Under the pieces are notes generated by a model. The model made no database searches. It saw only the letters and a program-made list of their open reading frames with translations, and was not told the origin of the DNA. Both the position numbers and the translations under genes were made by a program. From Lycium barbarum (Eukaryota; Streptophyta; Magnoliopsida; Solanales; Solanaceae): a stretch of 64,000 bases of DNA. Location: the NCBI RefSeq assembly GCF_019175385.1, contig NC_083344.1, positions 21,522,380 through 21,586,379 of the forward strand, given 5' to 3'. Shown one piece after another: positions 1 through 11,580 of the stretch (positions are counted from its first letter, which is position 1; each line of letters opens with the position of its first letter).

Positions 1-875
1 TACTATGCCCCCTATCCATATCACGCTCGCCCTGGTGCGGCTGTTGTTGCTCCTATAAGTTCCGGGCATGAGCCTGAATACGGGAAATGTCCATCCCATC
101 CTGTAGTGAGGCTGTCAAGGAGTCTTTGAACAAATGTGGCCCTAAGCCACTCACATATCGATGTACTCTATCTCCCATGTCAGCTACCATCGTCAAGGCA
201 TATCTAGCCAATGAATTAAAATGAAGGCTGTACGTTCGGGCACTCATATTCCCGTGCTTAAGATTCAAGAATTTATCGACTCTTGCCTGACGGACCTCAG
301 GTGGCAAATAATGATGGACAAAAGCACTCTCGAATTCTTGCCAAACCGGGGGAGGCACATTTTCCCCTCTTGAAGAAATCCAATTGTTATACCATAGAAC
401 CGCCACATGCCGCAACCTATAAGATGCCAGTTCCACTGACTCAGTTTCCGAAGCATGGATGATCCTCAACGTCCTCAATATCTCATCTATAAAGCCTTGT
501 GGGTCTTCATCCGACTTTGACCCAAAGAATTCTGGAGGATTTAAACTCATAAAATCACGAGCCCTTGCACTAACCGCCCCATCACCTGGGCCCGCACTCT
601 GTCGTTGGGCCTGAGCGGCCACTAACTGAGTCAATAGCTGAATAGCCTCAGTCATCTGTTGAGCCAAAGCACCTGGTGGAGGAACTGGAGGCATAGGAGC
701 TGGAGTAGAGACCCCTTCTTGTTCTTCTAGAATAGGATGAGTATGGGAGGTATGGGATGGAGCCTCATTGTGGGATTCACCTTCTTCTATATTCATTTGG
801 TGGCTCCCGTTCCATCCGTCTTGCTGTCGTAGCCTTGCTCGTCTGGGCGGCGGTGGATTTTCTCTTTACTGGCAT
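1..875 (-). pseudogene. gag: Element A: gag (partial, broken), Tekay-like Ty3/gypsy
   Basis: Capsid precursor of a Ty3/gypsy chromovirus-type element, read on the minus strand; it would form the cytoplasmic particle in which reverse transcription occurs. The likely start is the ATG at 875-873, matching the start in the relatives B, C and G. An extra A near 797 shifts the frame, so the main readable part begins near 796. It holds the Pro-rich N-terminus, the block SLNPPEFFGSK before the capsid-like core, and the YSLHFNSLARYA region. A TAG at 55-53 ends the frame where relatives continue to a Gln/Arg-rich tail; the zinc knuckle and pol lie off the left edge. Gene identity is well supported by the three other copies in this window; it is not functional. 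Confidence 0.9.
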
Positions 876-1067
876 CGCTGAAATCATAACGCACAATTAG
901 GGAAAAGGAAATCTTATAACATAGCTCTATCGCACGATCTAATAAGAAGGAAGACAGTCATTTTTTCTAAATGCCCCGCAGCCTCTTGTTTATAAGTGTG
1001 ACGCGCTTCACACCCATAAATAAGACTCTGCTGGACATGGCTCGTAGACACACTCTAGGACGGAACT

Positions 1068-1079
1068 ACTCTGATAACA
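1068..1079 (-). other. Element A primer binding site (tRNA-Met type, decayed)
   Basis: The minus-strand sequence TGTTATCAGAGT lies 4 bp inside the LTR end at 1084. It matches the tRNA-iMet primer site TGGTATCAGAGC with two changes. The 190 bp between it and the gag ATG are the untranslated leader. Confidence 0.75.
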
Positions 1080-1083
1080 CTTT

Positions 1084-1257
1084 TGTCACGACCCAACCAG
1101 TGGGCAATGACGGGTACCCGAAGCAAACTATCAAGCACCACTCATCATGCTAACCATCATATCCAACCTGTACACACATAATCTCCAAGGCAATACATGT
1201 ATATGCATAAGCCCTCACGGCTGCATAAATGATATACAAAATATACACTGGCGTATT
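1084..1257 (-). repeat. Element A 5' LTR, inner (left) part
   Basis: Left part of a minus-strand LTR ending TGTCACGACCC at 1084, the reverse complement of the GGGTCGTGACA end seen in B, C, E and G. The LTR is split by element B at 1258 and resumes at 13864. The 5 bp before the break, GTATT (1253-1257), are repeated after B. Confidence 0.88.
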
Positions 1258-1945
1258 TGTTACACCTTGGAAATTTCCCTGTGAACGTACAGTGGATAGG
1301 CTAACGAAGGACATAGCGTATATGATGTTTTGATGGGTAAGAAATAGTATTTGATGGCCCTAAACGAGATTTCAAAGGCATATAAGGCAAGGAAAGAAAG
1401 TTGTCAAGGAAAGCAAATCACATGTTGTGTGTCGGACAAGAATTACGAGCATTAAGTTAATGATATTCTAATGACGTCTTGGAGATGAGTAATGACGTCC
1501 CTTAGATTGGTCTGTGTAAGTTGGTCGGGACAACTTTTATGATTTAATATAAGGGACTCTTCTGATTTCATTTTCATTTTCATTTCATTTCACACTTCTT
1601 CATCTTTTAAGACCTCTAGAAAGCTCCATATATTTCATCCATAAGAATTCAAAGGAGATTGATGATTAATTTCATCAAACCAACAAGAATCTAGAGTAAC
1701 AAACTCATTAAAGTCATCTAAGCCAAGAAATCCCAAGAGAAGTGAAATAGGGTTTTGGTGTTAGAAAAGTATTTCCATTCAAGGCTTAATTCTACACTAT
1801 CAAAGGTAGAATGTGGCATTGAAGAAGAACAAGAAAACGATAAATTAGTTAAACGTAAAAGGTATGTGAGGCTAGTCCTTTCTTTCTATGGCATGAGTCA
1901 AGAAATCCCCGGGTACCCGTCGCGGCCCCTAGCTGGGTCGTGAAA
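1258..1945 (+). repeat. Element B 5' LTR (internally deleted)
   Basis: 688 bp against 2076 bp for the 3' LTR. The two align from TGTTACACC up to CATGAGTC (about 1898 / 12424) and again from CGGGTACCCG to the end, so roughly 1.4 kb is missing. At the join, 11 bp (1899-1909) copy the nearby 1724-1734, a templated filler. The terminal CA is mutated to AA at 1944-1945. Confidence 0.9.
1545..1554 (+). promoter_or_regulatory. TATA-like promoter element of B 5' LTR
   Basis: TAATATAAGG followed by a CT/TTTCATTTTCATTT-rich stretch. The same word lies at the equivalent place in the B 3' LTR (about 12069-12079) and in both G LTRs (about 42512 and 55685), so it is the likely U3/R promoter of this family. 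The transcription start was not determined. Confidence 0.55.
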
Positions 1946-1949
1946 AAAG

Positions 1950-1961
1950 TGGTATCGGAGC
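1950..1961 (+). other. Element B primer binding site (tRNA-Met)
   Basis: TGGTATCGGAGC lies 4 bp after the 5' LTR. It is the tRNA-iMet complement TGGTATCAGAGC with one A-to-G change. Confidence 0.88.
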
Positions 1962-2150
1962 AGTTCAGTCCTAGGAAGTGTCTACGAGCCGTGTCTAGTA
2001 GAGTCTTGTTTATGGTGTGTTGCGCGCCACTCTAATAAATAAGAGGCTACAGGGCATTTAGGAAAAATGACCATCTTTCTTCTTATGAGATCGTGCGATA
2101 GAGCCGTGCATAAGATTTTATCCTCCCTAATAGTGTGTTGTGATTTCAGA

Positions 2151-3489
2151 ATGCCGCCAAAGGGAAAAGCTATAGCCGCCCAGAAGGGAAAGACTACGAC
2201 AAAGAGGCGGGTGGAAAGAGAGCCTCCGATGAATGTAGAAGAGGGCGAGTCACAAAACGAGGCTCCATCTAGTACTTCCTCCACCCCTCCTAATGTGGAA
2301 GGACAAGGAGGAGCTCCAGCTCCAATTCCTCCACCGGTTTCTTCGGATTAACAAATGACAGAGGCTATACATCTATTGACACAGTTTGTTTCCGCTCAGG
2401 CACAGCGGCAAAATGTGAGTTCAAGTGATCGGCAGCAAGTACCAGAGCCCGTGATTTTATGAGTCTAAATCCTCCGGAGTTTTTCGGGTCAAAGCCGGAT
2501 GAAGACCCGCAAGGTTTCATTGATGAAATGTTGAGGAAGTTGAGTATTGTCCATGCCTCCAAAACTGAATCCGTGGAGTTGGCATCTTATAGACTCCGGG
2601 ATGTGGCAGTCTTATGGTGTAATAACTGGGTATTATCAAGAGGAAAAAATGCGCCTCCTCCGGTTGGGCAAGAATTCGTAGATGCTTTCATTCGCCATTA
2701 CTTGCCACCCGAGGTCCGCCGAGCTAGAGCGGATAGATTTCTAAATTTAAAACAAGGAACTATGAGTGCTCGGGAGTATAGCCTCCAATTTAATTCATTG
2801 GCACGGTATGTCCCGACTATGGTGGCCGACATGGGAGACCGGGTACATAGATTCGTGAGTGGCTTAGGGCCACAATTATTCAAGGATTGCTTGACAGCTT
2901 CACTACAAGATGGGATTGATATTTCCCGAATACAAGCCCATGCCCAAAATCTAGAGGGGCGGCAACAACCACAAAAAAGTGATCGTGATAGTGGCAGAAG
3001 GCAAAGCAAAAGGGCCAGATCTATGGGAGCAGGCAGCGATTATAGAGGGGGATCAAGACAGACATATTCTAGGTACTCAGGCCAGTCGGTGATGAGTGCA
3101 CCTACTTGATTCGCAGGTAGGAGATTTGATCGCTCCTTCCATTCAGGACAGGGCCAGAGTTCGAGGGCCTCAGATTCCCAGTTCAGGGAAGATTATAGTC
3201 AGAGACCCCCAGTATCGCGATGCAGCCAGTGCAGTAAATTACATTCCGGACAGTGTCGCTAGGGTTCGGATGCTTGCTATACTTGTGGCCAGGTTGGGCA
3301 CATGATGAGGGATTTCCCGTCGATGAGTGGTAGAGTTGGGGTTCAGCCTACAGGTTCAGCAGCTGGTTCTTCCTCAGTGCGCTCGGTTGGGCAGACTCCT
3401 AAGATGTCAGCAGGTCGAGGTAGAGGTTGAGGGGCAGCATTTGTTTCAGGTGCCACTCAGCCCCACGTATATGCTTTAGCCGGACGGCA
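2151..3489 (+). pseudogene. gag: Element B gag, copy 1 (broken)
   Basis: Capsid/nucleocapsid precursor of a chromovirus. The start is the ATG at 2151 with the basic N-terminus MPPKGKA, as in G. The frame is broken by a CAA-to-TAA stop (2349-2351), a one-base loss near 2431, a CGA-to-TGA stop (3107-3109) and a TGA at 3428. The readable core (2459-3109, 216 codons) has the SLNPPEFFGSK block and the YSLQFNSLARYV region followed by an Arg/Gln-rich tail. Two zinc knuckles lie at about 3225-3316: a C-X2-C-X3-H-X4-C type and a C-X2-C-X4-H-X4-C type whose last Cys is Phe (3314-3316). It cannot make intact Gag. Confidence 0.92.
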
Positions 3490-4842
3490 GGATCTTGAGT
3501 CCTCCCCGGATGTGGTTACAGGTACATTGTCTATATTTTCCCGTGATGTGTATGCATTGATAGATTCGGGTTCTACATTCTCTTATAGTACTCCATATGT
3601 TGCTGGTTATATTGGGGTGAAACTTGAGTCAATCCAACCTTTTGAGATGTCTACTCCGGTTGGTATTCCAGTGATAGCAAGACAAGTGTATAAAAATTGT
3701 GTAATTGTGATATGGATCGCCAGACCAAAGCTGATTTGATTGAGCTGGAAATGATAGATTTCGATGTAATTATGGGTATGGATTGGTTGGCCTCATGCTA
3801 TGCTAATGTTGATTGCCGAACGAAAGTGGTTCGATTTCAATTTCCGGGAGAGCCCGTGCATGAATGAAAGGGTAATACAGCATCTCCAAAGGGTAGGTTT
3901 ATTTCCTACCTTAAGGAAAGAAAGATGATAGGTAAAGACTATATTTATCATCTAGTTCGAGTTCATGAAACCGAGGCAAAGTCGCCAACTTTCCAATCAG
4001 TTCCGATAGTGAATGAATTTTCGGATGTGTTCCCGGAAGAACTTCCAGGTCTTCCTCTAGAAAGAGAGATTGATTTTGCTATTGATGTGTTGCCGGACAC
4101 CAAGCCTATTTCTATTCCTCCTTATCGAATGGCCCTGGCAGAACTGAAAAAGCTAAAAGCACAGCTGAAAGGTTTGCTTGAGAAGCAGTTTATTAGACCC
4201 AGTTCATCACCTTGGGGAGCACCAGTCTTGTTCGTGAGAAAGAAAAACGGATCCCTACGAATGTGCATCGATTACAGGCAATTAAACAAAGTGACGATAA
4301 AGAACAAATATCGTCTCCCGAGGATTGATGATTTATTTGATCAACTACAGGGAGCCAAGTGGTTTTCTAAAATAGACTTGAGATCGGGTTATCATCAAGT
4401 GAGAGTTAGAGAGGAAGATCTTCCCAAAACCGCTTTCAGAACGAGATATGGCCACTATGAATTATGGGTGATGTCGTTTGGGTTGACTAACGCTCCGGCC
4501 GTGTTTATGAATTTGATGAATAATGTATTCAGGCCACTCTTGGATTTATTCGTGATAGTATTCATTGATGATATTCTGGTGTATTCTCGCACAGAATCAG
4601 AACATGCAGATCACTTGCGTATCGTACTTGGAATTCTTCGAGCTCGAGAATTATATGCAAAATTTTCAAAGTGCCAATTTTGGTTGAATTTCGTAACATT
4701 TTTGGGCCATGTCATTTCGGATGACGGTATTCGAGTTGATACTCAGAAAATAGAACCGGTAAAGAATTGGCCGAGGCCTACGACGCCTACCGAAGTTCGT
4801 AGTTTTTTGGGATTGGCAGGTTATTATAGAAGATTCGTATAG
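3490..4842 (+). pseudogene. pol: Element B pol part 1, copy 1: protease and reverse transcriptase (broken)
   Basis: The aspartic protease region (about 3512-3740) keeps the catalytic D-S-G (Asp codon 3563-3565, context LIDSGSTFSY) but is shifted and cut by a TGA near 3737. A TGA near 3866 replaces the Trp codon found in G. The RT reads cleanly for 305 codons (3925-4842): [10 protein letters not shown], the CIDYRQLN block, [11 protein letters not shown], the catalytic FIDD (Asp codons 4567-4572) and FLGHVIS. It ends with AAG-to-TAG just after GYYRRFV. The RT catalytic motif is intact but the polyprotein is not. The identical unit lies at 8128-9480. Confidence 0.93.
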
Positions 4843-6942
4843 GGATTCTCATCTATTTCCGCCCCATTGACGAAGCTAACCCAGAAGTCAGCTAAATTCC
4901 AATGGAATAATGCGTGTGAACGCAGTTTCCATGAGTTGAAAGACAAATTGACCTCAGCCCCAGTCTTAACACTTCCGGAAGGGTCAGATGGTTATGTCGT
5001 GTATTGTGATGCTTCTGGTGTTGGGTTAGGATGTGTATTGATGCAGCATGGTAGATTTATTGCTTATGCTTCGAGACAGCTGCGGAAACATGAAAATAAC
5101 TATCCAACTCAGGATCTCGAATTGGCTACGGTTATTCATGCATTGAAAATGTGGAGCCATTACTTGTATGGTGTGCATGTTGATATCTATACAGATCACA
5201 AGAGCCTTCAGTATATTTTCAAACAGAAAGAGTTAAATCTGCGGCAGAGGCGGTGGTTGGAACTATTGAAAGATTATGATGTTAGTATTTTATACCACCC
5301 CGGAAAAGCGAATGTAGTAGCTGATGCGCTTAGTTGCCAGTCAATGGGTAGTTTATGTGAAGTACCTCCGGAAAAGAAAGAGATAGTTCATGAGCTCCAC
5401 CAATTGGCAAATCTTAGAGTGCGTGTAATTGATTCGGGTAGTGCAGGGATTGGCATTAATGATCCTACAGTTTCATCCCTGAATATGGAAGTGAAGGAGT
5501 GTCAGTATGAAGATCCTAAATTGTGCCATTCCAGAGACACGTCTCATGACAAAGAGAAGTCTCCATTTGAAGTTTCCAATGATGGGATTCTTAGGTACCG
5601 AGGCAGGCTATGTGTGCCAAATGTGGCAGAATTGTGCCAACGAATTCTAGAAGATGCCCATTACTCTTGGTATTCTGTTCACCCTGGTGCAAACAAGATG
5701 TATCATGATCTTAAATTGATATATTTGTGGGACGGCATGAAGAGAGATATAGCAGAATTTGTAGCCCAATGTCCAAATTGCCAACAGGTAAAGATCGAAC
5801 ATCAAAAGCCAGGAGGCTTATTGCAAGCAATGGAGATTCCTACTTGGAAATGGGAGGTGATCAATATGGATTTTATCATGGGATTACCCCATTCTCGAGG
5901 CAGGTGTGATTCTATATGGGTGATCGTGGACATACTCACGAAATCAACCCATTTTCTTCCGGTTAGAAGTACCTACTCAGCAGAAGATTATGCGAGGTTG
6001 TATCTTAAGGAAATTGTGCGACTCCATGGTATTCCACTGTCCATTATCACAGATAGAGGAGCACAGTTTACAGCCAAGTTCTGGAAGTCCTTGCAAGAGG
6101 GCCTAGGCACCTAAGTGAAGCTTAGCACGGCATTTCATCTGTAGACCGATGGACAAGCCGAGCATACTATTCAGATCTTGGAAGATATGCTACGAGCATG
6201 TGTGTTGGATTTCGGTGGTAGTTGGGATGATCATTTACCGTTAATCGAATTCGCATACAACAATAGCTACCATTCCAGCATTCTAATGGCCCCATACGAA
6301 GCTTTATATGGGAGGAACTGTAGATCCCCAATCGGATGGTCTGAAATAGGAGAAGTATAGCTAGTAGGCCCCGAATTGATTCAGCAAGCGGTGGAAAAAG
6401 TTAAGGTGATCCGAGATCAATTGCTGACAGCCCAAAGTCGCCAAAAGTCTTATGCGGACAATCGTCGATGAGACTTGGAATTCCAGGTTGATGATTGGGT
6501 ATTTTTGAAAGTGTCGCCAATGAAAGGGGTGATGAGATTTGGCAAGAGAGGTAAGTTAAGTCCTAGATATATTGGACCCTATAAAATTATCCGCAAGGTG
6601 GGTCATGTCGCCTATGAATTGAACTTGCTTTCGGAACTTGAATCAGTCCATCTAGTCTTCCATGTTTTGATGCTCCGCAAGTGTGTTGGAGATCCCACAA
6701 ATATTGTCTCGATAGATGATGTGCAAGTAACAGAAAAGCTGACCTATGAAGAAGTGCCTATTGTTATTCTAGACATGCAAGTATGAAGACTTCAAAATAA
6801 GGAAGTAGCTTCAGTCAAAGTGTTGTGGCGAAACAACAACCAGGAAGAAATGACTTGGGATGCGGAAGAGAAGATAAAATCCACGTACCCGCATTTATTT
6901 CAACCCCCAAGAGAGATTCAAGATGAAACGCTAATGATATAA
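4843..6942 (+). pseudogene. pol: Element B pol part 2, copy 1: RNase H, integrase, chromodomain (broken)
   Basis: A 415-codon frame (4867-6114) carries RNase H ([26 protein letters not shown]) and the N-terminal integrase: the H2C2 zinc site ending CPNCQ near 5770-5790, and the core Asp in MDFIMG and in [12 protein letters not shown] at 6112-6114 and a TAG near 6142 then cut the region carrying the catalytic Glu. The GPY/F motif (YIGPYKI) follows near 6570 and a Tekay-type chromodomain near 6770-6900, interrupted by TGA at 6784. The natural stop is TAA at 6940-6942. Chromodomains of this group bind heterochromatic histone marks and guide integration (family knowledge). Not functional as it stands. 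Confidence 0.92.
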
Positions 6943-7131
6943 GGTATATATGCTCACTTTTCATGCTTTTGGCCGTGTGTGGCCATAGATATGTTTATAT
7001 TGTGATGTATCCCTTTGAGGCGATGATATTATGGATTGTTGTGACAGGTTGGTAGTGCCAAATTACAAGGGAAACTCTGGCAAAATTTTCGCAGGATCCC
7101 GAGTGTTTAACATTCGAGGACGAATGTTCCA

Positions 7132-7146
7132 AAAGGGGGGGGGAAA
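7132..7146 (+). other. Element B polypurine tract (middle)
   Basis: AAAAG followed by a long G run and GAAA directly before TGTTACACC. It is the plus-strand primer site. The G run is longer here than at the equivalent 11769-11782, a slippage difference between the duplicated units. Confidence 0.8.
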
Positions 7147-7284
7147 TGTTACACCTTGGAAATTTCCCTGTGAACGTACAATGGATAGGCTAACAAAGGA
7201 CATAGCATATATGATGTTTTGATGGGTAAGAAATAGTATTTGATGGCCCTAAACGAGATTTCAAAGGCATATAAGGCAAGGAAA
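7147..7284 (+). repeat. Element B middle LTR fragment at the duplication junction
   Basis: The first ~138 bp of the LTR, matching the 3' LTR (11783) and not the 5' LTR at several variable sites (for example ACAATGG rather than ACAGTGG). It runs straight into gag at AGGAAA (about 7279-7284), a 6-bp word present in both the LTR and gag, so the join has microhomology. Confidence 0.92.
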
Positions 7285-8127
7285 AAATGCGCCTCCTCCG
7301 GTTGGGCAAGAATTCGTAGATGCTTTCATTCGCCATTACTTGCCACCCGAGGTCCGCCGAGCTAGAGTGGATAGATTTCTAAATTTAAAACAAGGAACTA
7401 TGAGTGCTCGGGAGTATAGCCTCCAATTTAATTCATTGGCACAGCATGTCCCGACTATGGTGGCCGGCATGGGAGACCGGGTACATAGATTCGTGAGTGG
7501 CTTAGGGCCACAATTATTCAAGGATTGCTTGACAGCTTCACTACAAGATGGGATTGATATTTCCCGAATACAAGCCCATGCCCAAAATCTAGAGGGGCGG
7601 CAACAACCACAAAAAAGTGATCGTGATAGTGGCAGAAGGCAAAGCAAGAGGGCCAGATCTATGGGAGCAGGCAGCGATTATAGAGGGGGATCAAGACAGA
7701 CATATTCTAGGTACTCAGGCCAGTCGGTGATGAGTGCACCTACTTGATTCGCAGGTAGGAGATTTGATCGCTCCTTCCATTCAGGACAGGGCCAGAGTTC
7801 GAGGGCCTCAGATTCCCAGTTCAGGGAAGATTATAGTCAGAGACCCCCAGTTCCGCGATGCAGCCAGTGCAGTAAATTACATTCCGGACAGTGTCGCTAG
7901 GGTTCGGATGCTTGCTATACTTGTGGCCAGGTTGGGCACATGATGAGGGATTTCCCGTCGATGAGTGGTAGAGTTGGGGTTCAGCCTACAGGTTCAGCAG
8001 CTGGTTCTTCCTCAGTGCGCTCGGTTGGGCAGACTCCTAAGATGTCAGCAGGTCGAGGTAGAGGTTGAGGGGCAGCATTTGTTTCAGGTGCCACTCATCC
8101 CCACGTATATGCTTTAGCCGGACGGCA
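7285..8127 (+). pseudogene. gag: Element B gag, copy 2 (5'-truncated, broken)
   Basis: Begins inside gag at the sequence equivalent to 2647, with no start codon or N-terminus of its own. It otherwise repeats copy 1: the YSLQFNSLAQHV region, the Arg/Gln-rich tail, the same TGA (7745-7747), the two zinc knuckles with the same Cys-to-Phe loss, and the same TGA in the Arg/Gly-rich stretch. The shared defects show that the duplication came after this gag was already broken. Confidence 0.92.
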
Positions 8128-9480
8128 GGATCTTGAGTCCTCCCCGGATGTGGTTACAGGTACATTGTCTATATTTTCCCGTGATGTGTATGCATTGATA
8201 GATTCGGGTTCTACATTCTCTTATAGTACTCCATATGTTGCTGGTTATATTGGGGTGAAACTTGAGTCAATCCAACCTTTTGAGATGTCTACTCCGGTTG
8301 GTATTCCCGTGATAGCAAGACAAGTGTATAAAAATTGTGTAATTGTGATATGGATCGCCAGACCAAAGCTGATTTGATTGAGCTGGAAATGATAGATTTC
8401 GATGTAATTATGGGTATGGATTGGTTGGCCTCATGCTATGCTAATGTTGATTGCCGAACGAAAGTGGTTCGATTTCAATTTCCGGGAGAGCCCGTGCATG
8501 AATGAAAGGGTAATACAGCATCTCCAAAGGGTAGGTTTATTTCCTACCTTAAGGAAAGAAAGATGATAGGTAAAGACTATATTTATCATCTAGTTCGAGT
8601 TCATGAAACCGAGGCAAAGTCGCCAACTTTCCAATCAGTTCCGATAGTGAATGAATTTTCGGATGTGTTCCCGGAAGAACTTCCAGGTCTTCCTCTAGAA
8701 AGAGAGATTGATTTTGCTATTGATGTGTTGCCGGACACCAAGCCTATTTCTATTCCTCCTTATCGAATGGCCCTGGCAGAACTGAAAAAGCTAAAAGCAC
8801 AGCTGAAAGGTTTGCTTGAGAAGCAGTTTATTAGACCCAGTTCATCACCTTGGGGAGCACCAGTCTTGTTCGTGAGAAAGAAAAACGGATCCCTACGAAT
8901 GTGCATCGATTACAGGCAATTGAACAAAGTGACGATAAAGAACAAATATCGTCTCCCGAGGATTGATGATTTATTTGATCAACTACAGGGAGCCAAGTGG
9001 TTTTCTAAAATAGACTTGAGATCGGGTTATCATCAAGTGAGAGTTAGAGAGGAAGATCTTCCCAAAACCGCTTTCAGAACGAGATATGGCCACTATGAAT
9101 TATGGGTGATGTCGTTTGGGTTGACTAACGCTCCGGCCGTGTTTATGAATTTGATGAATAATGTATTCAGGCCACTCTTGGATTTATTCGTGATAGTATT
9201 CATTGATGATATTCTGGTGTATTCTCGCACAGAATCAGAACATGCAGATCACTTGCGTATCGTACTTGGAATTCTTCGAGCTCGAGAATTATATGCAAAA
9301 TTTTCAAAGTGCCAATTTTGGTTGAATTTCGTAACATTTTTGGGCCATGTCATTTCGGATGACGGTATTCGAGTTGATACTCAGAAAATAGAACCGGTAA
9401 AGAATTGGCCGAGGCCTACGACGCCTACCGAAGTTCGTAGTTTTTTGGGATTGGCAGGTTATTATAGAAGATTCGTATAG
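8128..9480 (+). pseudogene. pol: Element B pol part 1, copy 2: protease and reverse transcriptase (broken)
   Basis: Repeats 3490-4842 with only a handful of silent or near-silent changes. Protease D-S-G is kept at about 8201. The RT reads for 305 codons (8563-9480) with FIDD at about 9205-9210 and the same terminal TAG. The protein reading of this RT is the same as copy 1 over its whole length, which points to a recent duplication. Confidence 0.93.
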
Positions 9481-11580
9481 GGATTCTCATCTATTTCCGC
9501 CCCATTGACGAAGCTAACCCAGAAGTCAGCTAAATTCCAATGGAATAATGCGTGTGAACGCAGTTTCCATGAGTTGAAAGACAAATTGACCTCAGCCCCA
9601 GTCTTAACACTTCCGGAAGGGTCAGATGGTTATGTCGTGTATTGTGATGCTTCTGGTGTTGGGTTAGGATGCGTATTGATGCAGCATGGTAGAGTTATTG
9701 CTTATGCTTCGAGACAGCTGCGGAAACATGAAAATAACTATCCAACTCAGGATCTCGAATTGGCTACGGTTATTCATGCATTGAAAATGTGGAGCCATTA
9801 CTTGTATGGTGTGCATGCTGATATCTATACAGATCACAAGAGCCTTCAGTATATTTTCAAACAGAAAGAGTTAAATCTGCGGCAGAGGCGGTGGTTGGAA
9901 CTATTGAAAGATTATGATGTTAGTATTTTATACCACCCCGGAAAAGCGAATGTAGTAGCTGATGCGCTTAGTTGCCAGTCAATGGGTAGTTTATGTGAAG
10001 TACCTCCGGAAAAGAAAGAGATAGTTCATGAGCTCCACCAATTGGCAAATCTTAGAGTGCGTGTAATTGATTCGGGTAGTGCAGGGATTGGCATTAATGA
10101 TCCTACAGTTTCATCCCTGAATATGGAAGTGAAGGAGTGTCAGTATGAAGATCCTAAATTGTGCCATTCCAGAGACACGTCTCATGACAAAGAGAAGTCT
10201 CCATTTGAAGTTTCCACTGATGGGATTCTTAGGTACCGAGGCAGGCTATGTGTGCCAAATGTGGCAGAATTGTGCCAACGAATTCTAGAAGATGCCCATT
10301 ACTCTCGGTATTCTGTTCACCCTAGTGCAAACAAGATGTATCATGATCTTAAATTGATATATTTGTGGGACGGCATGAAGAGAGATATAGCAGAATTTGT
10401 AGCCCAATGTCCAAATTGCCAACAGGTAAAGATCGAACATCAAAAGCCAGGAGGCTTATTGCAAGCAATAGAGATTCCTACTTGGAAATGGGAGGTGATC
10501 AATATGGATTTTATCATGGGATTACCCCGTTCTCGAGGCAGGTGTGATTCTATATGGGTGATCGTGGACATACTCACGAAATCAACCCATTTTCTTCCGG
10601 TTAGAAGTACCTACTCAGCAGAAGATTATGCGAGGTTGTATCTTAAGGAAATTGTGCGACTCCATGGTATTCCACTGTCCATTATCACAGATAGAGGAGC
10701 ACAGTTTACAGCCAAGTTCTGGAAGTCCTTGCAAGAGGGCCTAGGCACCTAAGTGAAGCTTAGCACGGCATTTCATCCGTAGACCGATGGACAAGCCGAG
10801 CATACTATTCAGACCTTGGAAGATATGCTACGAGCATGTGTGTTGGATTTCGGTGGTAGTTGGGATGATCATTTACCGCTAATCGAATTCGCATACAACA
10901 ATAGCTACCATTCCAGCATTCTAATGGCCCCATACGAAGCTTTATATGGGAGGAACTGTAGATCCCCAATCGGATGGTTTGAAATAGGAGAAGTATAGCT
11001 AGTAGGCCCCGAATTGATTCAGCAAGCGGTGGAAAATGTTAAGGTGATTCGAGATCAATTGCTGACAGCCCAAAGTCGCCAAAAGTCTTATGCGGACAAT
11101 CGTCGATGAGACTTGGAATTCCAGGTTGATGATTGGGTATTTTTGAAAGTGTCGCCAATGAAAGGGGTGATGAGATTTGGCAAGAGAGCGAAGTTAAGTC
11201 CTAGATATATTGGACCCTATAAAATTATCCGCAAGGTGGGTCATGTCGCCTATGAATTGAACTTGCTTTCGGAACTTGAATCAGTCCATCTAGTCTTCCA
11301 TGTTTTGATGCTCCGCAAGTGTGTTGGAGATCCCACAAATATTGTCTCGATAGATGATGTGCAAGTAACAGAAAAGCTGACCTATGAAGAAGTGCCTATT
11401 GTTATTCTAGACATGCAAGTATGAAGACTTCAAAATAAGGAAGTAGCTTCAGTCAAAGTGTTGTGGCGAAACAACAACCAGGAAGAAATGACTTGGGATG
11501 CGGAAGAGAAGATAAAATCCACGTACCCGCATTTATTTCAACCCCCAAGAGAGATTCAAGATGAAACGCTAATGATATAA
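9481..11580 (+). pseudogene. pol: Element B pol part 2, copy 2: RNase H, integrase, chromodomain (broken)
   Basis: Repeats 4843-6942. The 415-codon RNase H/integrase frame runs 9505-10752 with the same TAA, then the same TAG and TGA interruptions through the integrase C-terminus, GPY/F motif and chromodomain (about 11410-11540). The natural stop TAA is at 11578-11580. A few residues differ from copy 1 (for example Gly-to-Ser in the VHPG motif), all compatible with later drift. Confidence 0.92.

Noticed and set aside
2698..3009. Minus-strand open frame opposite B gag, repeated at 7336-7647
   Set aside because: Antisense shadow of gag; its conservation follows from the duplication of gag itself.
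3925..9480. Two separate, independently inserted elements as explanation for the repeated pol in B
   Set aside because: There is no full LTR, primer site or target duplication between the units, the spacing is a constant 4638 bp, and the middle LTR fragment stops at microhomology with gag.
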